Shown here in pieces: positions 44,609-54,229 of a stretch of 64,000 nucleotides of DNA. The DNA is from Burkholderia lata (lineage in GTDB: Bacteria > Pseudomonadota > Gammaproteobacteria > Burkholderiales > Burkholderiaceae), in contig NZ_CABVQK010000003.1 of assembly GCF_902499335.1 (NCBI RefSeq), positions 186,001 to 250,000 on the forward strand, given 5' to 3'. The position numbers and the translations under genes are program-made. Below the pieces are notes generated by a model that made no database searches, was not told where the DNA came from, and was given only the letters and a program-made list of their open reading frames with translations. Position 1 is the first letter of the stretch. The number at the start of each line of letters is the position of its first letter.

Positions 44609-45034
44609 ATGAACAAGTTCATCCTCTTCGCCGTTGCCGTGACGCTGCTATGGACGGGGGCGACGACCGCGGAGACCAGCACGCATCCCCCGAAGGCCGT
44701 CGTCTACATCGGATGGCCCAACGATGGCCAGGTGCTGCCGGCCGGACGTCCGTTCCGGGTGTGGTTCGGCTTGCGCGACATGGGTGTCGCGCCGTCGCAT
44801 GTGCAGTTTCCGAACACGGGCCACCATCACCTGCTGGTCGACACCGACCTGCCGCCGATGGACCAGCCGATTCCGTCCGACCGGAATCACCTGCATTTCG
44901 GCGCGGGCGAGACCGAAACCACGCTGGACCTTCCTCCGGGCAAGCACACGCTGCAGCTGCTGATGGGCGACGCCAATCACGTGCCGCACAATCCCCCCAT
45001 CTACTCGAAGAAAATCACGGTCTACGTGAAGTGA
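44609..45034 (+). CDS. DUF4399 protein, second of the tandem pair
   Basis: A 141-residue paralogue of the preceding protein with its own signal peptide (KFILFAVAVTLLWTGATTA). Shared blocks are GHHHLLVDTDLPPMDQPIP, SDRNHLHFGAGETE and PPGKHTLQLLMGDANHVPH; the two differ mainly at the N-terminus. The start at 44609 gives a clean signal peptide and has GGGAA upstream. The pair arose by tandem duplication. Function unknown. Confidence 0.87.
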   Translation: MNKFILFAVAVTLLWTGATTAETSTHPPKAVVYIGWPNDGQVLPAGRPFRVWFGLRDMGVAPSHVQFPNTGHHHLLVDTDLPPMDQPIPSDRNHLHFGAGETETTLDLPPGKHTLQLLMGDANHVPHNPPIYSKKITVYVK

Positions 45035-45095
45035 CGTTGCACACACCGATCTCCGGTCGTGTGGCGCGGCGAGCGCGCGGCCGCGCTTCCGCAAG

Positions 45096-45114
45096 TGTCG
45101 GTGTGTTCCCGACA
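45096..45114. promoter_or_regulatory. Inverted repeat, candidate enhancer of the exporter operon
   Basis: TGTCGG-N7-CCGACA, with perfect 6-bp arms about 150 bp upstream of the sigma-54 promoter at 45257. This is a suitable position for the activator encoded at the end of the operon. Confidence 0.42.
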
Positions 45115-45256
45115 TCCTGAGCCGGAACTGTCGGCGACGACCCATCACGCATCCTCGATCCGTGTGCCGCGCACACGTGGCTTCTCCTCCGTCTTCGTCG
45201 CCCGGCCCCGCGCCGGCAAGCCGTCCGGCAAGATTCCCGCCGGTCCGGCGGGCGGC

Positions 45257-45272
45257 TGGCACGCCCCATGCG
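45257..45272 (+). promoter_or_regulatory. Sigma-54 promoter of the peptide-exporter operon
   Basis: TGGCACG-CCCC-ATGCG: GG (45258-45259) and GC (45270-45271) with 10 nt between, and an ideal -24 box. It lies about 93 bp upstream of the outer-membrane-factor start. The surrounding 330 bp (45035-45364) hold no gene. Confidence 0.73.
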
Positions 45273-45364
45273 GTATGAGACACGAGCGTGCAACGCTGCA
45301 GCACGAACACCAACACATCCACCCGATCCCGCATCGTCGCCGCGTCCCCCCGAAGGAGTCGATC

Positions 45365-46840
45365 GTGAACATCCACCTGTCGCCGACAGCCACGCGCAAC
45401 TGCCGCGGTCTCATGCGTTCGCTGGCCCGCATGGCCGGTTCCGCCGGCGCGTGCGCGGCGTTGCTGTCCGGATGCATGGACCTGAACATGCCCGTCTACC
45501 AGCGCCCGGAGATGCCGGCAAAGACCACCTGGGCACACGCGCACGGGCCGGTATCCGCGTCGGACACGGTCAATGCCGACTGGTGGAAGAGTTTCGACGA
45601 TCCGTATCTCGACGCGCTCATCGACAAGGCCATCGCGGGCAACGCCGATATCAGGGTGCTGGCGGCTCGCATCGGCGTGGCCGGCGCGCAGGTCGGCGAA
45701 GTCCAGGCCGGCGCGCTGCCGAGCGCCGACCTCGGCGCGGGCGTGGACTTCGAGAAGAACACGCATCAAGCGCCGTCGAGGACCTACAACCTCGGTAGCC
45801 AGGTGAACTGGGAGATCGACATCTGGGGCAAGGTCGAGAAAGGCGTGCAGGCGCAGAAGGCCGAATATCACGCGACCGAGGCCGACTGGCGCGCGGGCTA
45901 TCTGACGCTCGTCGCCGACGTGTCGAGCACGTACTTCGAGATCCTCCAGTTCGACGACCAGATCGAACAGGAGCAGCGCACGCTCGACAAGAACCGGAAG
46001 ATCCTCGCGATCTACCAGTCGATGCTGGCGAACGGCATCGCGCCGCAGACGGAAGTCCTGCGGCAGAGCGCGGAGATCAACGGGCTGGCGAACCAGCTGA
46101 TCGAGCTGCACCGATCGCGCGACACGGCCGAGAACGCGCTCGCGACGCTGCTGGGCGTGCCGGCCGGCGAATTCAGGATGCCTGCCGGCCATCTCCGGCA
46201 GCGCGTCAAGCTGCCGGACGTGCCGATGGGGCTGCCCGCGCAACTGCTCGCGCGCCGGCCGGATGTCGTCGCCGCGCAGTATCGCGTGCTCGAATCGTAT
46301 GACGAAGTGGGGGCGGCGAAGCTGGCGCAACTGCCGTCGATCAGCCTGACGGGGCGCGGCGGCACCGCGGCGTTTGCGCTGTCGGATCTCTTCAAGGCAT
46401 TCACGTTCAGCTTCCTGCCGAGCATCAACCTGCCGATGTTCGACCCGAGCGTGCGCGCGCACATCAAGACGACCGACGCGCAGACGAAGGTCGCCGAGCA
46501 ACAGTACCGGCAGACCGTGTTCACCGCGTTCAAGGAAGTGGAAAACGCGCTCGTCGATCTCGACGCGCACAAGCAGCAGCGCGTGCAGCTTCAGCAGCAG
46601 AGCGAGCGTCTGCGCACCGTCGCCGCGCAGGTCGAGGCGCAGCTCAGGGAAGGGCTCGTGTCGCAGCTCGAGGTGCTCGAATCAGAACGCTCGGTGGCAT
46701 CCGCGGAACTCGCGCTGCTCGCGAATCATCAGCAGATTCTGAGCGACACGGTCACGCTCTACAAGGCGATCGGCGGCGGCTGGCGCGCGGTCGAAATCTC
46801 GAATGCAAGCAGCGAGCCCGTCCGGCAAGCGATGCAATGA
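45365..46840 (+). CDS. Outer-membrane factor lipoprotein (NodT/OprM family)
   Basis: A 491-residue TolC-like channel. A GTG start lies 8 nt after GAAGGAG. The lipobox LLSGC ends at Cys37, then PVYQRPEMPAKTTW. Two OEP repeats carry NADWWKSFDDPYLDALIDKAI and VNWEIDIWGKVEKGVQAQK, and the second half ends LEVLESERSVASAELALLANHQ. It is the first gene of the sigma-54 exporter operon and would complete a tripartite channel with the HlyD-type adaptor (48878) and the ABC exporter (51158). OprM-type lipoproteins usually serve RND pumps, but no RND gene is present. Confidence 0.9.
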   Translation: MNIHLSPTATRNCRGLMRSLARMAGSAGACAALLSGCMDLNMPVYQRPEMPAKTTWAHAHGPVSASDTVNADWWKSFDDPYLDALIDKAIAGNADIRVLAARIGVAGAQVGEVQAGALPSADLGAGVDFEKNTHQAPSRTYNLGSQVNWEIDIWGKVEKGVQAQKAEYHATEADWRAGYLTLVADVSSTYFEILQFDDQIEQEQRTLDKNRKILAIYQSMLANGIAPQTEVLRQSAEINGLANQLIELHRSRDTAENALATLLGVPAGEFRMPAGHLRQRVKLPDVPMGLPAQLLARRPDVVAAQYRVLESYDEVGAAKLAQLPSISLTGRGGTAAFALSDLFKAFTFSFLPSINLPMFDPSVRAHIKTTDAQTKVAEQQYRQTVFTAFKEVENALVDLDAHKQQRVQLQQQSERLRTVAAQVEAQLREGLVSQLEVLESERSVASAELALLANHQQILSDTVTLYKAIGGGWRAVEISNASSEPVRQAMQ

Positions 46841-47010
46841 ACACGCCAGCCTTGCGTCACTGCGCGATCGGTGCCAGCCGATTGACTACCGTCATCCGTC
46901 GCCTAAACTTTTTTCACGATCGTGCCGCCATGTGCCGTGGCGGCGCGGCTTCACCCAGGTGGTTCGAAAGCGCGTCGCGCTTCCTGCGCGGCGTGCCCAT
47001 TGGCGGGCGC

Positions 47011-48900
47011 ATGTCGATCGTTGGCAGAATCATGATTCCAGACGCCGCTTCGATTGCCGAGAAACAGGCCGCCCTCGACCGGCAGTTCGACATCGTGCTC
47101 AAGCCGGTTTCCGATCCGGAACTGAGCGAGATCCGGATCGACAAGGCGCTGTTCGCCGTCGGGCGCACGAACACGCCGTTCGCGTCCGCGCGCCCCGAGC
47201 GGGTGGCCGACCTGTCGCGCCGGCATGCGCGCATCTTCCTTGAAGATGGCGCCGCCTATGTCGCCGATCTCGGCAGCAAGAACGGCACGGCCGTCAACGG
47301 CGTCGATGTCGGCGACAAGCCGCACTTGCTGCGCGACGGTGACGAACTGCGCTTCGCCGGCGCGCTGGCGTACCGCGTCTCGTTCGTGCCGCGTGCGACG
47401 CATCAGCCGGCACGGCCGGCCATCGTCACGCTGGCACCGGAGCGCGGCGATCTCGGCCTGCAACCGGTCATCATTACCGCCTTCCCGTTTCTCGTGAGCA
47501 AGACCGACGACACGTTCGCCTGCTACCGGAACGCGTATCCGCATCAGGTCAACTATCTGTCGCGGCGTCATGCGCACATCTACGTGCAGGACGGCGACGT
47601 ATTCGTGGAAGACCTCGGCAGCACGAACGGCACGTTCGTCGACGGGCGGCGTCTCGACGAGCATGCGGTGCCGCTCGACGACGGCGCGATGCTCGCGTTC
47701 GGCGGCGATCATTTTGTCTATCGCGTCGGCCTGCAGCGCGAGACGGGGCCGGACTCGACCGTGACGGCCACGTCGCCGCCCGGCGCCGCCGCGAACGGGG
47801 CCGCCGTGGACCCCGACCGGACGACCTTCGTCGATACCGCGCATTCTTTCCTCGACATCTTCTGCACGGTTCCGGCCGTCCAGCAGGACGACGAGATCAA
47901 TCCGCACGCCGCGCATGGTGCCGCCGAAACCGCGCATGACGCGCGCCGCCGGCGCGGCAGGGCCGAAGTCTTCCTGTCGGAGTTGAGCGAGGCGTTCGGC
48001 GGTAGCGGGCACGTCAACCTGCGCCGGCTCGGCTGGTGGAGCGGCGGGCTGCTCGCGGCGCTCGTCCTGCTGCTCGCGACGCTGTATTTCCACGACGCGC
48101 CGCTGCGCGAGATGCACGCGATGCTGGCGCGGGGCGATACGGCGCAGGCGACGCAACTGGCCGACCGCTATCTCGCGAGCCATCCGGACGACCCGGCGTT
48201 CCGCGCGCTCGGTACCGAGGCACTCATCCGCTCGAAAGTGCCGGACTGGATCGCCGCGATGAACGTGCGCGCGTTCGACCGCGCCCGCGCCGTCGTGCAG
48301 GACATGCGCACGCTGGCCCGCCATAACGCCGACGCACGGCCGCTCGTCGACGAAGTTGCGTGGATCGGCGAACTGCAGGCATTCGTTGCGGGGCGCGGCG
48401 GGGCGGAAGCGCCGATCCGCATCTATCGCGACGAAGCGCCGATCAAGGCATTGACCGGCCGCTGGAACGCCGACCCGGGTGCGCATCAGCGGCTGCTCGA
48501 CCGGATTTCGTCATACGTTCCCGCGTTCGGCGTACTGTATGCCGACGCGCTCAGTCAGTTGCGCAAGCTGCAAAGCGACAACTCCGTCTACGTGGCCGCG
48601 CTCGAGCGGTTGCAGCGCGCGATCGCGTCGGCACTCGACGACGACCGGCTCGACGCGCTCCCGGCACTGCTCGCCGATGACGAGCAGCGCTATCCGCGCC
48701 TCGGCGGCCTCGATGCCGTGCGCGCCGATCTGCAGCAGTACCTGCAGTTCGAGAGCGACGCGCGGGCCGGGCACGGTCCGGCCGTACTGGATCGCCTCAA
48801 GCAGTTCCGCTTCGCGACGCCGCAATTCGCTGCACATGTCGCGACGCTGGAACGGCTCGCTTCGTCGGGAGGGCGCGGTGAAGCTCGACAGTCTCCTTAA
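47011..48900 (+). CDS. Membrane protein with two FHA domains
   Basis: A 629-residue protein. FHA domain 1 is at about 45-115 (FAVGRTNTPF, LSRRHARIFLEDG, DLGSKNGTAVNG) and FHA domain 2 at about 165-235 (NYLSRRHAHIYVQDG, DLGSTNGTFVDGRRL). Both keep the phosphothreonine-binding SRRHA and NGT loops. A single membrane helix (GGLLAALVLLLATLYF, about 345-360) is followed by a helical periplasmic part of about 265 residues. The start is uncertain between ATG 47011 and 47032. FHA domains bind phosphothreonine, so this protein probably reads signals from the kinase at 58700 and PP2C at 55561. It overlaps the HlyD gene. Confidence 0.86.
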   Translation: MSIVGRIMIPDAASIAEKQAALDRQFDIVLKPVSDPELSEIRIDKALFAVGRTNTPFASARPERVADLSRRHARIFLEDGAAYVADLGSKNGTAVNGVDVGDKPHLLRDGDELRFAGALAYRVSFVPRATHQPARPAIVTLAPERGDLGLQPVIITAFPFLVSKTDDTFACYRNAYPHQVNYLSRRHAHIYVQDGDVFVEDLGSTNGTFVDGRRLDEHAVPLDDGAMLAFGGDHFVYRVGLQRETGPDSTVTATSPPGAAANGAAVDPDRTTFVDTAHSFLDIFCTVPAVQQDDEINPHAAHGAAETAHDARRRRGRAEVFLSELSEAFGGSGHVNLRRLGWWSGGLLAALVLLLATLYFHDAPLREMHAMLARGDTAQATQLADRYLASHPDDPAFRALGTEALIRSKVPDWIAAMNVRAFDRARAVVQDMRTLARHNADARPLVDEVAWIGELQAFVAGRGGAEAPIRIYRDEAPIKALTGRWNADPGAHQRLLDRISSYVPAFGVLYADALSQLRKLQSDNSVYVAALERLQRAIASALDDDRLDALPALLADDEQRYPRLGGLDAVRADLQQYLQFESDARAGHGPAVLDRLKQFRFATPQFAAHVATLERLASSGGRGEARQSP

Positions 48901-50287
48901 GCGCGCGCGGCAGGCAACGCCGCCTGAGCCGCCGCGCTCGCTGGGTGAAGCGCTGGAGGATCACAGCGTCGAAGGCATCGCGATCCTGACCGCGCGGCCA
49001 TGGCGGCTCACGCAGGCGACCATCATCGCGATGGTCGGGCTCGTCGTGTGCGCACTGCTGTGGTCGTTCGTCGGCCGCGCCGACGTGATCGTGACCGCGC
49101 AGGGTGCGCTCGCGCCGGAGTCCGAGGTGCGCCGCATTTACGCGCCCGTCGACGGCGAACTGGTGGATATCTATATCGCCGAAGGTCAACCGGTCGAAAA
49201 GAACGACGTGATCGGCCGGATCAACGCGCGCGGCGCGATCGAGGCTGCGACCAACGCGCTCGATGCACGCCTCAAGCTCGACGACGCGGAGCGCGAATGG
49301 AAGCAGTTTCCGGACAAGAAGCAGTTGATGGAGCGCAAGGCCGACGCCCTGAAGCAACAGATCGAGGTCGAGGAGCACCTGCACCAGAACCGCATGGCCG
49401 AAGGCACCAGCAAGCTCGCGCAATCGCAGCGGGCCCAGATCGACGAAGCCCGCAGCAATATCGACAACGCGCGCCACGCACTCGATCTCGCGAAAGACGA
49501 ACAGGACAAGTACGCGCGCCTGTTCGCGCTGCCCGGCGGCGGCGGCGTGTCGCAGAGCCAGGTGGAACAGAAGCGCAGTGCCTACCTGCAGGCCCAGGAC
49601 AGCTACCGCGTCGCGCAGGCGCGGCTGTCGCAGCTCGAGGCGCAGCAGAGCCACGAGTTCGCGCAGGCGAAGGCGCAACTCGAGGGCAGCGGCGAGACGC
49701 TGGCCGGGCTGCGCATCCAGTACGACGCAACCTTGCGCGACATCGCGAACACCGAAGAGAAGCTGCGCCTGCAGGTGCAGACGGCGCGCCTCGCCGCGGA
49801 TGCCGCCGCGCGCATCCGCTTCGAGAACATCGACAAGGACAATTTCCTGCTCGTGCTCGCGCCCGTCTCCGGCGTGATCACCGATGTGACCACGACGCAG
49901 CCCGGCGACAAGATACTCGCCAACACACCGCTCGGCAGCATCGCGCCGTCCGATGCGCGGCCGGTGGTGAAGGTCGCGATCGCGGAGCAGGACCGCGCGT
50001 TCCTGCATGAAGGCTTGCCCGTGAAGCTCAAGTTCAATGCGTTTCCGTATCAGCGCTACGGCGTGATCGACGGCACGCTCGAATACATCTCGCCGGCGAC
50101 GAAGCCGCAGGCGCAGACGAAGGAACCCGTCTACGAAGGCCGCGTGGCGCTCGGGCGCAACGCGTACACGATTGCCGGCACGAAATACCCGCTGCGCTAC
50201 GGGATGACGGCCACCGCTGAAATCGTGGTGCGCGAGCGCCGCGTGATCGGGTTCGCGCTGGACCCGTTCAGGCAGATCGCGGGCTGA
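48878..50287 (+). CDS. HlyD-family periplasmic adaptor
   Basis: A 469-residue membrane-fusion protein. A GTG start at 48878 lies inside the FHA gene, with GGGAGGG as ribosome-binding site. A cytoplasmic tail of about 45 residues is followed by one membrane helix (46-64, TIIAMVGLVVCALLWSF). The lipoyl half-motif RRIYAPVDGELVDIYIAEGQ then leads into a long coiled coil (about 115-300, with QIEVEEHLHQNRMAEG) and the second half-motif LVLAPVSGVITDV. This is the adaptor type used by bacteriocin and haemolysin ABC exporters and links the exporter at 51158 to the outer-membrane factor at 45365. Confidence 0.92.
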   Translation: MKLDSLLKRARQATPPEPPRSLGEALEDHSVEGIAILTARPWRLTQATIIAMVGLVVCALLWSFVGRADVIVTAQGALAPESEVRRIYAPVDGELVDIYIAEGQPVEKNDVIGRINARGAIEAATNALDARLKLDDAEREWKQFPDKKQLMERKADALKQQIEVEEHLHQNRMAEGTSKLAQSQRAQIDEARSNIDNARHALDLAKDEQDKYARLFALPGGGGVSQSQVEQKRSAYLQAQDSYRVAQARLSQLEAQQSHEFAQAKAQLEGSGETLAGLRIQYDATLRDIANTEEKLRLQVQTARLAADAAARIRFENIDKDNFLLVLAPVSGVITDVTTTQPGDKILANTPLGSIAPSDARPVVKVAIAEQDRAFLHEGLPVKLKFNAFPYQRYGVIDGTLEYISPATKPQAQTKEPVYEGRVALGRNAYTIAGTKYPLRYGMTATAEIVVRERRVIGFALDPFRQIAG

Positions 50288-50386
50288 TGGCGCCTGCCAC
50301 GTCGTAGCGGCGCGGCGGCGGGTGGTGATGCGAGGTATCGGCGGCGAATCAGGGCGATCGCCGCTTACAGGACCAAGGGGAACGAC

Positions 50387-51139
50387 ATGACGGCAATAGT
50401 GCGTATCGACGACGAGGTGATCGGCACCGACGACTTCATCCGCGTGCTGAAGCTCACCGGGCAGTTCGAGGGCCTCGTCGAGCAGCAGGTTCGCGACCGG
50501 CTGACGGTGATCGCGGCGCGGAAGATGGGCATGCAGGTGACGCCTGAAGAAATCCAGGAGCGCGCCGACCAGTTTCGCCGCGTGCGCGGCCTGCACCGCG
50601 CCGCGGACATGAACCGCTACCTGGACGTGTTCGGCATCAGTCTCGACGAGTTCGAGCGCTTCATTACCGACACGCTGTACCAGGAAAAGACGCTCGACAC
50701 GGTGTGCAGCGATGCGGCCGTCGAAGCGTACTTCAAGCTCAATTCGCCGAAGTTCGACAGCATCGAGGTCAGTCACATCGTGCTGGATTCGGAAGGCAAG
50801 GCCCGCGAAATGATGGCGATCCTGGAGGACGACCCGGACTGCTTCGGCGACATGGCGCACGAGCATTCGATCGCCGACACGAGCGAGCGCGGCGGCGTGA
50901 TCGGCAAGGTGCTGCGCGGCTCGCTGAAGACGGATATCGAGGCCAAGGTGTTCAACGCGCGGGTAGGCGACCTGCTCGGGCCGTTCGCCGCGCCCGACGG
51001 CGCGTTCTTCGAGATTTTCTCGGTTACCGCCAAACACCCGGCCACGCTCGACGCCGACGTCGCGTCGGAGGTGCGTCGCCTGCTGCGCGAGGAGTGGCTT
51101 GCCGAGCGCGCGCAGGAACACGTCATCGACGCACGCTGA
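50387..51139 (+). CDS. Parvulin-type peptidyl-prolyl isomerase
   Basis: A 250-residue protein with a SurA-like helical N-terminal part (about 1-115) and a PpiC/parvulin domain (about 120-220). The parvulin domain shows VSHIVLDSEGKAREMM, FGDMAHEHSIADTSERGG and KVFNARVGDLLGPFAAPDG. There is no signal peptide, so it probably acts on the peptide substrate in the cytoplasm. AAGGGG precedes the ATG. It lies between adaptor and exporter genes, and parvulins are found next to peptide exporters in several bacteria, suggesting substrate chaperoning. Confidence 0.88.
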   Translation: MTAIVRIDDEVIGTDDFIRVLKLTGQFEGLVEQQVRDRLTVIAARKMGMQVTPEEIQERADQFRRVRGLHRAADMNRYLDVFGISLDEFERFITDTLYQEKTLDTVCSDAAVEAYFKLNSPKFDSIEVSHIVLDSEGKAREMMAILEDDPDCFGDMAHEHSIADTSERGGVIGKVLRGSLKTDIEAKVFNARVGDLLGPFAAPDGAFFEIFSVTAKHPATLDADVASEVRRLLREEWLAERAQEHVIDAR

Positions 51140-51157
51140 TCACGGAGACCCGCAGCA

Positions 51158-54100
51158 ATGGACGCACACGCCCCCGCCCCGGCCAGCATCCCGCCGCTCG
51201 CGGCGTTTCTCGCGTCGGTGGAGCCGCTGTCGCTCTTCTCGCCCGAAGAGCTCGATCGCATGGCCGCGCAGGCGCAGGTGCGCACCTACGCGTTCGGCGA
51301 CACCGTCTGCAATCGCGGCGAGCCGGCCGAGGGCCTGTATGTGCTGCGTTTCGGGTCCGTGCGCCTGATCGCCGACGAGCGCGGCAAGGAAACCAGCGTC
51401 GGCGTGCGCAAGGAACGCGAGGTGTTCGGTGAAATGGCGATGCTGCGCGACTACTGGCACGAGGTGTCGGTGCGCGCGTCGACGAAGACCGAGGTACTGT
51501 GCATCCCGCGCAGCGCGATCGAGCCGATCCTGCGCGACAATCCCGCCGCGCAGGCGTTCGTGACGAGCTATGTCGCGATCAGCTCGGCCGGCGGGTTCGT
51601 GACGCGGCTGTTCGACCTGCGCGGCAAGCTGACGCGCGCCGAACTCGAGGAGTACGTGTCGAGCGTCGGCGTGAAGCGCGTGGCGGCCGGCAAGGAGATC
51701 GTCCGGCAGGGGCCGGGCGGCGACCTCCGGCTGTATGTCGTGCGCCAGGGCGAGGTGAGCGTCTCGTGCCACGAGGACGGCAGCGACTATCCGCTCGCGA
51801 CGCTCGGCGCGGGCGAGATTTTCGGCGAGCGCGCGTGCCTGCTGCGACAGGAGCAGGCGGCGACCGTCACCGCCGTCACCGACACGCGCCTGCTCGTCAT
51901 TCCGGAAAAGACCGTGCACTTCATGCTCGAGCGCAACCCGAAACTGCGCGAGGTGCTCGAGGAGCGCATCCGCTTCGTCGAGCAGGAACTGAAGCGACAG
52001 AAGAAGCTCGCCGAACGGCGTCGCCACCCGCTGCAGATCGATATCGGCTCCGACGCCGCGTTCGGCGAGCGCATGATCAAGCGTTTCGTGCTGGTCGAGC
52101 AGGCCGAGGAAATGGATTGCGGGGCGGCGTGCCTCGCGATGATCTGCCGTCACTACGGCGTCGCGATGACGCTCGGCAAGCTGCGCGATCTCGCGAACGT
52201 GACGACGCAGGGCGCGACGCTCGACAGTCTCGCGCGCACCGGCGAGGCGGTGGGCTTCGCGACGCGCGGCGTGCAGTGCACCTACGAGGCGCTGCTCGGG
52301 TTCGACCTTCCGTTCATCGTGCACTGGGAGGGATACCACTACGTCGTCGTGTACGGTGTGTCGAAGTCGTGGGTGCGGATCGCCGATCCGGCGCTCGGCT
52401 TCCGGAAGCTGAGCGTCGAGGCGTTCGAGCGCGGCTGGAGCGGCACGTGCCTGCTGTTCACCGCGAGCGGGCCGGCCGCGGCGCCGGCCGAGTCACGTTC
52501 GCCATGGGTGCGCTTCATCGGCTATCTGCGCCCTTACAGGAAGATCCTCGCGCATCTGTTCCTGGCGACCTTCGTGATCCAGGTGCTGGGCGTCATACCG
52601 CCGATCATCATCCAGAGCATCCTGGACGGCGTGATCGTGCACCAGAACGTCAGCCTGCTGCACCTGCTGATTGCGGGGCTCGTCATTTCACACGTGTTTA
52701 CCCAGCTGATGACGACGATCCGCGCGCATCTTTCCAATTTCATGGTGCGCAGTCTCGACTTCGCGATGATGTCGCAGTTCTATAAACACACGATGTCGCT
52801 GCCGTATTCGTTCTTCGCTCGCCGCAAGAGCGGGGACGTGTTCGCGCGCTTCCAGGAGAACCAGACGATCCGCGCGTTCCTGACGGAGTCCACCGTGACG
52901 ACCGCGCTCAATCTCCTGATGATCTTCATCTACTTCACGATCATGTTTCTCTACAACGTGAAGATGACGCTGGTGCTGATCGCCTTCGTGATCCCGATCA
53001 TGGCGCTCACGGCGCTCGCGACCCCGAAGCTGAAAGGCTATGCGCGCGAGGTGTTTGCCGCGTCCACCGATGCGAAGTCGCTGCTGATGGAGACGCTCGG
53101 CGGCGTCGAGACCGTGAAAGGCATGGGCATCGAACGGTCGGTACGGCTGAAGTGGGAGCGCAAGTATGCGAAGGCGCTCGACGTCCAGTATCGTGCGCAG
53201 GCTTTCAATATCGTGGTGGCGCTGTGCAGCCAGCTGCTGAATGCGGCCACCACCATCGTGATCCTGTGGGTCGGTGCGAACCTCGTGCTCGCGCATGAAC
53301 TCAGCATCGGGCAACTGATCGCCTTCAATGCGTTCATGGGCAGCGTGCTGGCGCCGCTGATGGGGCTCGTCGGCATGTGGAGCCTGATGAACGACGCGGC
53401 GGTGGCGATGGAGCGGCTCGGCGACGTCCTCGACATCGAGCCCGAGCAGCAGCCGGCCGAGCTGGCCTCACGCGTGCTGCTGCCCGACCTGCAGGGCGAC
53501 ATCAGCTTCGACGGCGTGTATTTCCGCTATGGCGGCAACGAAACGCCTTACGTGCTCGAGAACATCAACTGCACGATCAAGCGCGGCGAGATGGTGGCCA
53601 TCGTCGGGCGCAGCGGTTCGGGGAAAACCACGCTGGCGAAGCTGCTCGTGGGATTCTATGCGCCCACCGACGGCAAGATCGTGGTCGACGGCTACGACAT
53701 GAGCGCGATCGACAAGGCTTGCTACCGTGCGCAGATCGGCTACGTGATGCAATCCAATCTGGTCTTTTCCGGATCGATTGCCGAGAACATCGCATGCGGC
53801 GACACGAGCCCCGACTGGCGCCGCATGGAGGAGGTCGCACGAATGGCCGACGCGCATGCATTCATCAGCAAATTGCCGCTCGGCTACGAACAGGTGGTGG
53901 GCGAGCGCGGCGTGGGCCTGTCGGGTGGCCAGATCCAGCGGCTCTGCATCGCACGCGCGCTGTATCACGATCCGCGCCTGCTCGTGTTCGACGAAGCAAC
54001 CTCGTCGCTCGACACGCAGTCGGAGAGCAACATCCTCGCGAACATGCATGAAATCCTGCAAGGGCGCACCGCGGTGATCATCGCGCACCGGCTCAGCACG

Positions 54101-54229
54101 ATCATGCGTGCGGACAAGATCCTCGTCCTGTACGAAGGCGCGATCGTCGAACAGGGCTCGCACGACGAGCTGGTCGCCCTCAAGGGCATGTATTACCAGC
54201 TCGTGCAGAAACAGCTGGGTGCCGCATGA
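51158..54229 (+). CDS. Peptidase-containing ABC exporter (C39) with N-terminal cyclic-nucleotide-binding-like domains
   Basis: A 1023-residue exporter. Residues about 20-140 and 150-275 are two cNMP-binding/Crp-like domains (FGDTVCNRGEPAEGLYVLR; VFGEMAMLRD; AGEIFGERACLLR). Residues 308-435 form a C39 peptidase with all catalytic residues: Gln315, Cys321 (EEMDCGAACLAMICRHYG), His394 (WEGYHYVVVYG) and Asp410 (IADPALG). The membrane domain follows (about 450-740), then the nucleotide-binding domain: Walker A VGRSGSGKTTLAK, signature LSGGQIQRLCIARAL, Walker B LLVFDEATSSLD, switch His in IIAHRLSTI. C39 exporters cut double-glycine leaders and export the core peptide; two such peptides are encoded at 56414 and 58040. 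The cNMP-like domains are an unusual addition and may gate transport. Confidence 0.94.
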   Translation: MDAHAPAPASIPPLAAFLASVEPLSLFSPEELDRMAAQAQVRTYAFGDTVCNRGEPAEGLYVLRFGSVRLIADERGKETSVGVRKEREVFGEMAMLRDYWHEVSVRASTKTEVLCIPRSAIEPILRDNPAAQAFVTSYVAISSAGGFVTRLFDLRGKLTRAELEEYVSSVGVKRVAAGKEIVRQGPGGDLRLYVVRQGEVSVSCHEDGSDYPLATLGAGEIFGERACLLRQEQAATVTAVTDTRLLVIPEKTVHFMLERNPKLREVLEERIRFVEQELKRQKKLAERRRHPLQIDIGSDAAFGERMIKRFVLVEQAEEMDCGAACLAMICRHYGVAMTLGKLRDLANVTTQGATLDSLARTGEAVGFATRGVQCTYEALLGFDLPFIVHWEGYHYVVVYGVSKSWVRIADPALGFRKLSVEAFERGWSGTCLLFTASGPAAAPAESRSPWVRFIGYLRPYRKILAHLFLATFVIQVLGVIPPIIIQSILDGVIVHQNVSLLHLLIAGLVISHVFTQLMTTIRAHLSNFMVRSLDFAMMSQFYKHTMSLPYSFFARRKSGDVFARFQENQTIRAFLTESTVTTALNLLMIFIYFTIMFLYNVKMTLVLIAFVIPIMALTALATPKLKGYAREVFAASTDAKSLLMETLGGVETVKGMGIERSVRLKWERKYAKALDVQYRAQAFNIVVALCSQLLNAATTIVILWVGANLVLAHELSIGQLIAFNAFMGSVLAPLMGLVGMWSLMNDAAVAMERLGDVLDIEPEQQPAELASRVLLPDLQGDISFDGVYFRYGGNETPYVLENINCTIKRGEMVAIVGRSGSGKTTLAKLLVGFYAPTDGKIVVDGYDMSAIDKACYRAQIGYVMQSNLVFSGSIAENIACGDTSPDWRRMEEVARMADAHAFISKLPLGYEQVVGERGVGLSGGQIQRLCIARALYHDPRLLVFDEATSSLDTQSESNILANMHEILQGRTAVIIAHRLSTIMRADKILVLYEGAIVEQGSHDELVALKGMYYQLVQKQLGAA

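Noticed and set aside
46837-47010. Upstream extension of the double-FHA protein
   Set aside because: Arg-rich translation without FHA-family similarity; ATG at 47011 or 47032 is more plausible.
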